From positions 1 through 27,042 of the forward strand of contig CAYGCQ010000017.1 in NCBI GenBank assembly GCA_964348455.1: a DNA stretch of 27,042 nucleotides, in the 5' to 3' direction. Positions within the stretch are counted from its first letter, which is position 1; each line of letters opens with the position of its first letter. Both the position numbers and the translations under genes were made by a program. Shown one piece after another: positions 21,386-26,910 of this stretch. Below the pieces are notes generated by a model. The model worked only from the letters and a program-made list of their open reading frames with translations. It did not search any database and was not told where the DNA came from. The DNA comes from UBA10133 sp964348455. GTDB taxonomy: Bacteria; Patescibacteriota; Microgenomatia; UBA1400; MFAQ01.

Positions 21386-22561
21386 GTGAATCAATTAAAA
21401 GTAGCTGTGGGGATTTCAGGTGGTGTGGATAGCGCCGTAAGTGCTTTGCTTTTGAAAAAGGCGGGCTATGATGTGACCGGAGTACATCTCTATTGTTGGC
21501 CTCCAAAGAGTGAGATAGAGAAAGATGGTATGACTCGTGAAGAATGGATAAAGAAAAATGGCTGTAGAGCTGATGAAGATAGGCAAATGGCACTGCAAAC
21601 ATGTCTTGAGCTAGGGATTCCATTCAAGGTGTTGGATTTTTCTGAAGAATATAACCTGCGAGTCATAAAGTATTTTTATGAAGAATATGAAGCTGGTAGG
21701 ACTCCAAACCCAGATGTATTGTGTAATAGTGAAATAAAATTTGGTCTTTTTCTGGATTGGGCGATTGAAAATGGCTTTGACTATATCGCAACCGGGCATT
21801 ATGCGAAGATGGCTGGAGGTAAAAAGTTGAGTGATTTGATGGATTCCAGCCTTCGCTGGAATGACAATGGAGTGCTACGACTATTAATTCCGAAGGATAA
21901 ACATAAGGATCAGACATACTTTCTTTGGAAATTGACTCAGAAAGAGTTGGCACATGTACTATTTCCTTTGAGTGATCTCACTAAGACTGAAGTGAGAAAT
22001 ATCGCAAAAGAGGCTAAGTTGGGTGTTGCTGATCGAAAAGATAGTCAAGGGATCTGCTTTGTGGGGAATGTAGAAGTTAAAGACTTTTTAGCTAGAAGAT
22101 TAAAAGTGAAAACAGGAAAAGTTCTTGACACCGATGGAAATGAGGTAGGAACACATGATGGGGTTTGGTTCTACACTGTTGGTCAAAGAGGTGGTTGGGT
22201 AATGGATCCGAGAAGTCAAAAATTCAAGAACTCAAAAACTCGAGACGGAGAGACGCCTGTTTATTATGTGGTGTCTAAAAGTTCTGAGAGAAATGAACTC
22301 GTGGTAGGCGAGTCTGATGATGCAAAGGGCGATCAGTTTGATGTGGGGGAATTAAATTGGATAAATAAAAAGAATCTCAATCTAGATGATTTAAGGGTTA
22401 GGATTCGGCATGGTGGTGAGATGATTGGAGCTAGGGGAATGGAAATGGGAGGACACTTGACCGTGATTCTGGATAAAGATATTAGGGGGATTGCTGCCGG
22501 ACAGAGTGCTGTGTTTTACTCCGAAAATGGTGAATGTCTAGGCGGTGGGGTGATTGAGTAG
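21386..22561 (+). CDS. mnmA: tRNA-specific 2-thiouridylase MnmA
   Basis: Adds sulfur to U34 of tRNA-Lys, -Glu and -Gln. The PP-loop is VGISGGVDSAVSALLLKKAG; the catalytic Cys pair is Cys113 in TPNPDVLCNSEIKFG and Cys224 in DSQGICFVGNV. Other family motifs are YIATGHYAKM and KDQTYFLWKLTQKEL, and the C-terminal beta-barrel follows GDQFDVGELNWI. Two insertions are visible. About residues 151-162 (SDLMDSSLRWNDNG) are encoded by a palindromic repeat at 21838-21870. About residues 277-287 (QKFKNSKTRD) are encoded by a short-repeat tract at 22214-22245. Both keep the frame and fall in loops, so the enzyme is probably functional. The length of 391 is slightly over the usual 360-370, consistent with these insertions. 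Confidence 0.95.
   Translation: MNQLKVAVGISGGVDSAVSALLLKKAGYDVTGVHLYCWPPKSEIEKDGMTREEWIKKNGCRADEDRQMALQTCLELGIPFKVLDFSEEYNLRVIKYFYEEYEAGRTPNPDVLCNSEIKFGLFLDWAIENGFDYIATGHYAKMAGGKKLSDLMDSSLRWNDNGVLRLLIPKDKHKDQTYFLWKLTQKELAHVLFPLSDLTKTEVRNIAKEAKLGVADRKDSQGICFVGNVEVKDFLARRLKVKTGKVLDTDGNEVGTHDGVWFYTVGQRGGWVMDPRSQKFKNSKTRDGETPVYYVVSKSSERNELVVGESDDAKGDQFDVGELNWINKKNLNLDDLRVRIRHGGEMIGARGMEMGGHLTVILDKDIRGIAAGQSAVFYSENGECLGGGVIE
21838..21870. repeat. Palindromic repeat inside mnmA
   Basis: ATTCCAGC/GCTGGAAT arms with a CTTC loop, followed by GACAATGG. It is the compact form of the family seen at 26689-26716 and lies between the ATP-binding and downstream segments of MnmA. Confidence 0.92.
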
Positions 22562-22563
22562 AC

Positions 22564-22592
22564 TTGAAAAATGTACACTATAGGTGTATTAT
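22564..22592 (+). promoter_or_regulatory. Sigma-70-type promoter for the 64-residue basic protein
   Basis: TTGAAA (22564-22569), a 17-base spacer, TATTAT (22587-22592). It gives a leader of about 50 bases with SD AAGGAGG. Confidence 0.8.
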
Positions 22593-22650
22593 ACCCACAA
22601 TACCTTTGATCTTCTCTATTTTTCATCTGTATTTAATCCAAGGAGGATAA

Positions 22651-22845
22651 TTGAACCAGACGAAAGAAATGAAGGCCGATGCCAAGAAGCGTCGTGAAGA
22701 ACGAGGTTTCAGGCAAGATCATGCCACGAGAGGAAACAACCGCAGAAGCCGTGAGTGGGATGATAGACGCGACAAAGTCTTGATCTCCAAACGGCGTGAT
22801 GAAAGACGTGGTGCCGGAGAATTGACCGGTATAAACGAAGTGTAA
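22651..22845 (+). CDS. Small very basic protein, 64 residues
   Basis: TTG start with SD AAGGAGG 5 bases upstream. The protein is extremely rich in Arg, Lys, Asp and Glu (ADAKKRREERGFRQ, then RRSREWDDRRDKVLISKRRD). It has no hydrophobic core and is probably an intrinsically disordered or helical RNA-binding protein. Codon use (many CGT/CGC for Arg) is more GC-rich than in the genes to the left, which favour AGA. A dedicated consensus promoter and a strong terminator frame it, so it is probably abundantly expressed. Family unknown; nucleic-acid binding is inference from composition. Confidence 0.72.
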   Translation: MNQTKEMKADAKKRREERGFRQDHATRGNNRRSREWDDRRDKVLISKRRDERRGAGELTGINEV

Positions 22846-22876
22846 AAAAAAGCCCTGCTATTTAGCAGGGCTTTTT
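22844..22876. terminator. Bidirectional intrinsic terminator
   Basis: AGCCCTGCT/AGCAGGGCT stem with ATTT loop, A-tract on the left and T5 on the right. It is shared by the convergent genes ending at 22845 and 22882. Confidence 0.93.
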
Positions 22877-22881
22877 ATGCA

Positions 22882-23607
22882 TTAATTTTCTTTTCTGGGG
22901 ATGATTCGGTAGAGATCTCCGAGTTTGTCGTTCATCAACTTTACCAGGTCTTTGTATTTCTCGACCTGAGAATCGGTGATTGCGCGCGAACTAATGATTA
23001 GAGCCATCAAAGTACGATCCTCGACAGTTCTCCAGATGATTTTGGCAAGAGGGGCATCCACAATATCCGAATCGTCAATCACGGTTATGATACTGTCTCC
23101 GTCATTATTTTCTCGTTCGATCTTAAAACCTGCCTCTTTAAGAAAGGCAACAAGAAAGAAAATAGACCCGACGGAGTAATGTCCGCGAATGCAATCTACT
23201 CTGATCGTGTTTCTGACGAAGTTCTTTTTGCCACAGATGTGGCATAACGTGCTTTCTACATCTCCAATGTGAACGTGAACAATTCTTGAGAAGTAGCCAT
23301 TGGTGAAGGCCGTTATATCTATGATAACGGCTGCGACTTTTTCTCCAACATCTTCCATACTGGTTGTGATGGTTAAGGCTGATCTACTTATTGCGAAGCT
23401 CGTTGACTCTCCCAGGAGGTGCTTTGACAGAACTTTGCCGATGACGATACTGAGTTTTTGGTCGTACCCACAGTAGTCGTGCCTGAGATTTGTTTCAAAG
23501 TTTAAGTCGTCTGTTGTTGAGGTGACAATTGTGGCATCGTTTCTGCCACACGAGAGACATTTAGCTCCGTGGTGAAAGTGTTCACTTGGTTTCTTTTTGG
23601 TGGGCAT
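22882..23607 (-). CDS. Unknown protein with two CxxC knuckles
   Basis: The start at 23607 has SD GGAGGAA 7 bases upstream and TATAAT further up (23648-23653 on the minus strand). The 241-residue protein carries a CLSCGRND knuckle near residue 17 and a CHICGKKN knuckle near 122. The order is zinc-ribbon-like half, alpha/beta segment, second knuckle, alpha/beta segment, suggesting a duplicated module. Further Cys and His residues (HDYCGYD, VDCIRGHY) could complete metal sites. No membrane helix is evident. I do not recognise the family; zinc-dependent nucleic-acid or protein binding is the likeliest guess. The gene converges with the 64-residue basic protein gene on a shared terminator. Confidence 0.75.
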   Translation of the reverse strand: MPTKKKPSEHFHHGAKCLSCGRNDATIVTSTTDDLNFETNLRHDYCGYDQKLSIVIGKVLSKHLLGESTSFAISRSALTITTSMEDVGEKVAAVIIDITAFTNGYFSRIVHVHIGDVESTLCHICGKKNFVRNTIRVDCIRGHYSVGSIFFLVAFLKEAGFKIERENNDGDSIITVIDDSDIVDAPLAKIIWRTVEDRTLMALIISSRAITDSQVEKYKDLVKLMNDKLGDLYRIIPRKEN

Positions 23608-23647
23608 GATTATTCCTCCGATTTCAAGGTATGGGTTTCAAGAGGGA

Positions 23648-23653
23648 ATTATA
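23648..23653 (-). promoter_or_regulatory. -10 element of the CxxC protein gene
   Basis: Perfect TATAAT on the minus strand, about 40 bases before the ATG at 23607. No good -35 is visible. It is divergent from the promoter at 23663-23691. Confidence 0.6.
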
Positions 23654-23662
23654 CTACAAAAC

Positions 23663-23691
23663 TTGTATTATGGGACTTTTTGAGGTAGAAT
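23663..23691 (+). promoter_or_regulatory. Promoter of the 103-residue protein gene
   Basis: TTGTAT (23663-23668), a 17-base spacer, TAGAAT (23686-23691), giving a leader of about 35 bases. Confidence 0.65.
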
Positions 23692-23733
23692 CACTCTTAA
23701 TATCTAAAATCGAACGTTGAAAAGGAGAAAGGA

Positions 23734-24045
23734 ATGGATGGTAAAAATGTGACTCTGGTGCCCATGGGTGCCGGGGGGTATTTTGTAGTGATTAATGTAA
23801 GGCAAAGATCGGATTCTGGGGAGTGTACTGTGAATATTAAGGGGACTGATAAAGAGGACTTTGAGTTTCTTCTTGGGTTTGATTTTAAGGAGGGTTTTCC
23901 CCTCCATTTTCCACTCCGCCTAAATGATGTAGTAATTAGTTTGACGGAGGAAGAGTATGTGATTGAATTGAGAAGAAATGGAGCTCTCATGAACTTTGAA
24001 GAAGTGGTTGAGTTCTTCAAAGCAAAAGGGTTTCGAGTTAAATGA
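23734..24045 (+). CDS. Unknown 103-residue alpha/beta protein
   Basis: AAGGAG lies 8 bases before the ATG. The protein begins MDGKNVTLVPMGAGGYFVVI and alternates short beta-like and helical stretches, ending FEEVVEFFKAKGFRVK. It has one Cys, no membrane segment, and mixed charge. No family recognised. It has its own promoter and a terminator shared with the convergent gene to the right, like other genes of this block. Confidence 0.7.
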   Translation: MDGKNVTLVPMGAGGYFVVINVRQRSDSGECTVNIKGTDKEDFEFLLGFDFKEGFPLHFPLRLNDVVISLTEEEYVIELRRNGALMNFEEVVEFFKAKGFRVK

Positions 24046-24050
24046 CCAAA

Positions 24051-24076
24051 AGCCCGAGCGGATGCTCGGGCTTTTT
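24051..24076. terminator. Intrinsic terminator
   Basis: AGCCCGAGC/GCTCGGGCT stem, GGAT loop, T5 on the right and A4 on the left. It serves the genes ending at 24045 (+) and 24098 (-). Confidence 0.93.
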
Positions 24077-24097
24077 AATATCTAATTGAGTGCTTAT

Positions 24098-24292
24098 TTA
24101 GGCTCCTTGAGTGCTGACTACTAGCCAGAAGAAGAAGAGAGAAGCAGCCAAGATGATGAGAAGGATGGCTAGGTAGCTTTCCTCCTTCTTGGGAGCGGGC
24201 ATGGATTTAGCCATGCGTTTTATCGTTGGTTTAGTTTTTGTTACTGTTTTAGTAACCCTTTTGGTTGTTTTGCGGGCAGCTTTTTTCGCCAT
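24098..24292 (-). CDS. Small membrane protein with histone-like basic tail
   Basis: From ATG 24292 the protein is 64 residues. The first 40 are Lys/Arg/Thr/Pro-rich (AKKAARKTTKRVTKTVTKTK, then KRMAKSMPAPKK), like histone H1-type tails. The last 20 form a single membrane helix (LAILLIILAASLFFFWLVV) ending in STQGA. By charge the basic tail should stay inside, so it could tether nucleic acid or ribosomes to the membrane; that is inference. TATATT ends 7 bases before this ATG, favouring it over the in-frame TTG at 24301. Confidence 0.72.
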   Translation of the reverse strand: MAKKAARKTTKRVTKTVTKTKPTIKRMAKSMPAPKKEESYLAILLIILAASLFFFWLVVSTQGA

Positions 24293-24299
24293 ATATACC

Positions 24300-24305
24300 A
24301 ATATA
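24300..24305 (-). promoter_or_regulatory. -10 element of the basic-tail membrane protein gene
   Basis: TATATT on the minus strand with a 7-base gap to the ATG at 24292; no SD. Confidence 0.5.
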
Positions 24306-24333
24306 TCGTATTTTTGGGATAGTAGTCAAATAC

Positions 24334-24361
24334 TTGAAATTTTTACCTTATAGTGTATAAT
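24334..24361 (+). promoter_or_regulatory. Promoter of the 63-residue membrane protein gene
   Basis: TTGAAA (24334-24339), a 16-base spacer, TATAAT (24356-24361). A leader of about 36 bases ends in SD GGAGG. Confidence 0.82.
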
Positions 24362-24403
24362 ATGCTCAAGCAGTTTGAAATATATCCTAGTTGGAGGTGT
24401 ACG

Positions 24404-24595
24404 ATGTTTGGATTTTGGTTTTGGACCGTTGTTGCTTGCATTGTCACGATTGTGACTTTGCCGAAGTCAGCATCTAAAGTCACAAAAGTTTTGACCTGGA
24501 TTGCGGCATTTATCCCAGGTGTAAACTGGGTAACAGCCGTAATCTATGGAATGATTTACGTTTTGGAGGGACCGATAGATCATCGGGTGTATTAG
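24404..24595 (+). CDS. Small two-helix membrane protein
   Basis: GGAGG sits 8 bases before ATG 24404, which is preferred over the in-frame ATG at 24353 because that codon overlaps the -10 element. The 63-residue protein has two hydrophobic segments, FGFWFWTVVACIVTIVTL and VLTWIAAFIPGVNWVTAVIY, joined by a short basic loop (PKSASKVTK). Topology is probably both ends outside. It has no recognised family; a small holin-like or signalling membrane protein is possible but unsupported. Confidence 0.68.
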   Translation: MFGFWFWTVVACIVTIVTLPKSASKVTKVLTWIAAFIPGVNWVTAVIYGMIYVLEGPIDHRVY

Positions 24596-24601
24596 TTATT
24601 T

Positions 24602-24627
24602 CCTCTGCCTAGCGGCAGAGGTTTTTT
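24602..24627 (+). terminator. Intrinsic terminator after the two-helix gene
   Basis: CCTCTGCC/GGCAGAGG with TAGC loop and T6. Confidence 0.93.
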
Positions 24628-24632
24628 GTGGC

Positions 24633-24662
24633 AAAAAAAAAGCCCCTGCAAATTGCAGGGGC
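24633..24662 (-). terminator. Intrinsic terminator of the SLOG operon
   Basis: On the minus strand, GCCCCTGCA/TGCAGGGGC is followed by a run of about nine T. It lies 18 bases after the stop of the second SLOG gene. Confidence 0.93.
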
Positions 24663-24679
24663 GGGTGAAATAGAGAGAG

Positions 24680-25420
24680 TTAATTGCTGAAGTGCAGCTC
24701 TCGGAGCTTACTGTGCAACTTCTCGGGATTATCTTTGGAAATGTGATAAATACCATTTCCTGAGAAATTCGCCTCACTCAGCTGATGGTCCGCAGCACGG
24801 CCCGTATCTGTGATAACAAAGATGGTGTTGCCATCTTCATATGCTTTTTTGGTTTCGGTGATAGTCACGCCACCTCCGTTCCAAACTATTACGCCTGTTT
24901 GGAAGCCCATTTCTGTTCGCAAGTTTTTCATGAAGGCGATGTAGGCATCAACATCTCCATCCCAGCCTAATGCTTGAACATCTTCTGGTCCACTTTGGAT
25001 AGCAACGATATAGTCAGTTCCAAAATTGACAGTGACATCACTACCGTCACCTACTGTGAACCGACCATCGCCAACGAAGCCAAAGCGGGCTGTTCGAGGG
25101 AAACTTCCCATCGTGATGAGGTTAGGGAGCATCAAGCCCATATCAGCGACAACTTCGGCAACAGACGCCTGGATTTTACCTTCGTCATCGAAACAGCGAG
25201 TGCCACCACTCATTAATACTGAGCCGTTCATTCCTCTCAGTGCAGTGCGAAAAAATGGGAAAATTTCTGGTCCATTGTTCATTCCGCCTGCGATTCTAAA
25301 AGCAGATTTCAATTCGGCATTGCCTGCAGCAATTGCCATTGTGCGAGGAATGAAACCACCAACAAAGAAATTGGAGCGACCATTGTGAGCAGTTACGAGA
25401 TAAGGTGAAGTATTAGTCAT
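24680..25420 (-). CDS. SLOG/LSDAT-type nucleotide-sensor-like protein, second gene of pair
   Basis: Start ATG 25420 overlaps the upstream gene's stop (ATGA), and SD AGGAGG lies inside the last codons of that gene, so translation is coupled. The 246-residue protein has the landmarks of the TRPM-type SLOG (LSDAT) Rossmannoid: GSVLMSGGTR (first Gly-rich loop), LITMGSFPR, DYIVAIQSG, VIVWNGGGVTITETKKAYED, and IFVITDTGRAADHQL, which corresponds to the GSGRAAD signature. SLOG domains are known or predicted to bind nucleotide-derived ligands such as ADP-ribose-like molecules or nucleoside phosphates. No effector domain or membrane helix is fused. It is a diverged paralogue of the upstream gene. The family call comes from motif order; ligand and output are unknown. 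Confidence 0.65.
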   Translation of the reverse strand: MTNTSPYLVTAHNGRSNFFVGGFIPRTMAIAAGNAELKSAFRIAGGMNNGPEIFPFFRTALRGMNGSVLMSGGTRCFDDEGKIQASVAEVVADMGLMLPNLITMGSFPRTARFGFVGDGRFTVGDGSDVTVNFGTDYIVAIQSGPEDVQALGWDGDVDAYIAFMKNLRTEMGFQTGVIVWNGGGVTITETKKAYEDGNTIFVITDTGRAADHQLSEANFSGNGIYHISKDNPEKLHSKLRELHFSN

Positions 25421-26169
25421 GCTGTTAAACCTCCTAATGATATGAGTGTCTGCCTGATTTCTTTTGAATCTTGGCAGATTGTTACCGATTGGTGGTTCTT
25501 GAGCCACTCTTCGTCTTGGCAGAACTGGTCAGTGATACGACCACTGCCTGCAACTAAAATGACAGGCAACTTTTCCTTCGCCCAGGCATTAATTTCATTG
25601 CCAGTTACTTTGCCTCCGTTGTAGGAGACTAGGGCTGTGCCGAAGTTCTTGCGATGAGCTAGGAATTCCTTGGTGATGGATAAACATTCTATCCATTCAG
25701 CGTCCCAAAAGGACATCTGGTCGACGTTTTTTTGGAGAACCAAGCAAAGATCTTGATTGGGATGAATGACTGTTAAAAACCCAGTGGTTTCATCCCGACC
25801 GATAATTAAGCCTAGCTTGCTATATTCGACGTGGGTCATTTTGGGGATAATCCCAAAAGACATCATGCCAGGGTTTAGCTTGCGAAGCTTTGGGGGAACC
25901 TCGAGAATCGTGGGAAATACCCGGAAACCGGATTTCGCTTCATCTGTTGGTTCGTAAACACGAGTTCCTCCGTAGAGGAGGATGCCACCAAAGCCTGTTA
26001 GAGCTCGGGTGAGGACACGAACACTGTCTAGCCCATTTTCTTTCGTCATGTAGCCACATCCACCAGTAAGTCTCAACAAGAAAGGTTGAGTTGCGTTACC
26101 GAGTTTCATGGCGATGACAGAAGAGGGCTGGTCGTTCTGATCCATCCAAAATAGAAATGATTTGTCCAT
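25417..26169 (-). CDS. SLOG/LSDAT-type nucleotide-sensor-like protein, first gene of pair
   Basis: The start at 26169 has GAGAGG 8 bases upstream and a near-perfect sigma-70 promoter beyond. The 250-residue protein shows FGGILLYGGTRVYEP, then MMSFGIIPKM, HPNQDLCLVLQK, TALVSYNGGKVTGNEINAWA and VILVAGSGRITDQF. The last matches the GSGRAAD signature of TRPM/LSDAT SLOG domains more closely than the downstream paralogue does. The N-terminus includes FLLRLTGGCGYMTKENG. No effector domain is present. The two genes form an operon with coupled translation and a strong terminator, which suggests that the proteins act together, perhaps as a heteromer. Function is inferred only at family level. Confidence 0.67.
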   Translation of the reverse strand: MDKSFLFWMDQNDQPSSVIAMKLGNATQPFLLRLTGGCGYMTKENGLDSVRVLTRALTGFGGILLYGGTRVYEPTDEAKSGFRVFPTILEVPPKLRKLNPGMMSFGIIPKMTHVEYSKLGLIIGRDETTGFLTVIHPNQDLCLVLQKNVDQMSFWDAEWIECLSITKEFLAHRKNFGTALVSYNGGKVTGNEINAWAKEKLPVILVAGSGRITDQFCQDEEWLKNHQSVTICQDSKEIRQTLISLGGLTA

Positions 26170-26227
26170 TTAAATTTACCTCTCTCTGTATGTGAATGTT
26201 CTCGCCATGAGGCGAATGATAGGGCTG

Positions 26228-26256
26228 ATAGTACCAAATAATGAGGCTAATGTCAA
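26228..26256 (-). promoter_or_regulatory. Consensus sigma-70 promoter of the SLOG operon
   Basis: On the minus strand: TTGACA (26251-26256), a 17-base spacer, TACTAT (26228-26233). A short inverted repeat AGAGC/GCTCT (26264-26275) flanks the -35 upstream. The leader is about 50 bases. This is the closest match to consensus in the window. Confidence 0.88.
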
Positions 26257-26280
26257 GTTATAAGAGCTTGCTCTAGGTCT

Positions 26281-26304
26281 TTTCGATAATATTCATTATC
26301 GAAA
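26281..26304. promoter_or_regulatory. Perfect inverted repeat upstream of the SLOG promoter
   Basis: Arms TTTCGATAAT and ATTATCGAAA around ATTC, 25 bases upstream of the -35. There is no T-tract, so it could be a regulator-binding site. From here to 26440 I see no gene. Confidence 0.5.
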
Positions 26305-26447
26305 TATCCCTATGCGCTTCCTCTTATATCTACGCCTATAAACGTACCTTTTTATAGTCTTGATATGGGGTGGTATTTGAGGCTGGATGGGGACCAATGG
26401 GGAATCTCCTCGCAGGATTACCTACAAGGAGACCCCCCGAAGGGGAT

Positions 26448-26749
26448 GGATTCCCGATCGAGTCGGGAATGACAATGATGGTGCCTGGATGGATTTCCCC
26501 CTTCGGGGACCAGCGGCCTTCCTTCGCAGGAATGACAGTTTCTGGATGCCGGATCAAGTCCGGCATGACAGAGTAAATCTGAGGATTTATATAGATTCCC
26601 GAACAGGGTCTCCCAGGCGACTCTGAGGTCGGGAATGACATTGGGTGGAGAGAGATTCCTCCGCTTCGGTCGGAATGACAATGGATAGATGGATTCCTGC
26701 CTTCGCAGGAATGACAGTTTCTGGATGCCGGATCAGGCCCGGCATGACA
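26448..26749. repeat. Cluster of at least seven palindromic repeats
   Basis: Members: 26448-26474 (ATTCCCGA/TCGGGAAT); 26491-26537 (composite, with CCCCTTCGGGG and CCTTCGCAGG); 26542-26570 (ATGCCGGA/TCCGGCAT); 26586-26640 (long variant with the ATTTATATAGATT flank); 26653-26680; 26689-26716 (ATTCCTGC/GCAGGAAT); 26721-26749. All end in GGAATGACA or GGCATGACA. A unit of about 50 bases (26521-26571) recurs at 26700-26750, so part of the cluster arose by duplication. There is no coding gene here. Confidence 0.95.
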
Positions 26750-26817
26750 GGTAGACAGGTAGATTGCCAGGTAGAAATACTTTCTCGGAATGGCGAGTGG
26801 TGGTGATTGAAATGTTG

Positions 26818-26826
26818 TGCTAGAAT
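26818..26826 (+). promoter_or_regulatory. Extended -10 element before a structured leader
   Basis: TGcTAGAAT with predicted transcription start near 26833. Unlike other extended -10 sites here, no start codon follows at 6-8 bases. Confidence 0.55.
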
Positions 26827-26832
26827 AAGCGT

Positions 26833-26907
26833 ACCGATTTGGGTTTTCGGTCAGACTTTTATCCTTTGAATAAGGCCTATTAAATAGGCACTTGCGGAGG
26901 CATGTAA
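26833..26907 (+). ncRNA. Putative structured RNA leader with three hairpins and a start-stop codon pair
   Basis: Consecutive hairpins: ACCGA/TCGGT (26833-26851), CCTT/AAGG (26863-26875), GCCTATT/AATAGGC (26875-26889). They are followed by GCGGAGG (26894-26900) and ATG immediately followed by TAA (26902-26907). It looks like a regulatory leader or small RNA. No known RNA family is recognised. Confidence 0.35.
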
Positions 26908-26910
26908 CGA

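Noticed and set aside
25421..25507. 29-residue N-terminal extension of the second SLOG gene
   Set aside because: It overlaps the end of the first SLOG gene; SD AGGAGG and the ATGA overlap mark 25420 as the start.
26448..26749. CRISPR-like regular repeats
   Set aside because: The repeats differ in length and core, are palindromic, lack spacers of constant size, and occur singly elsewhere, including inside genes.
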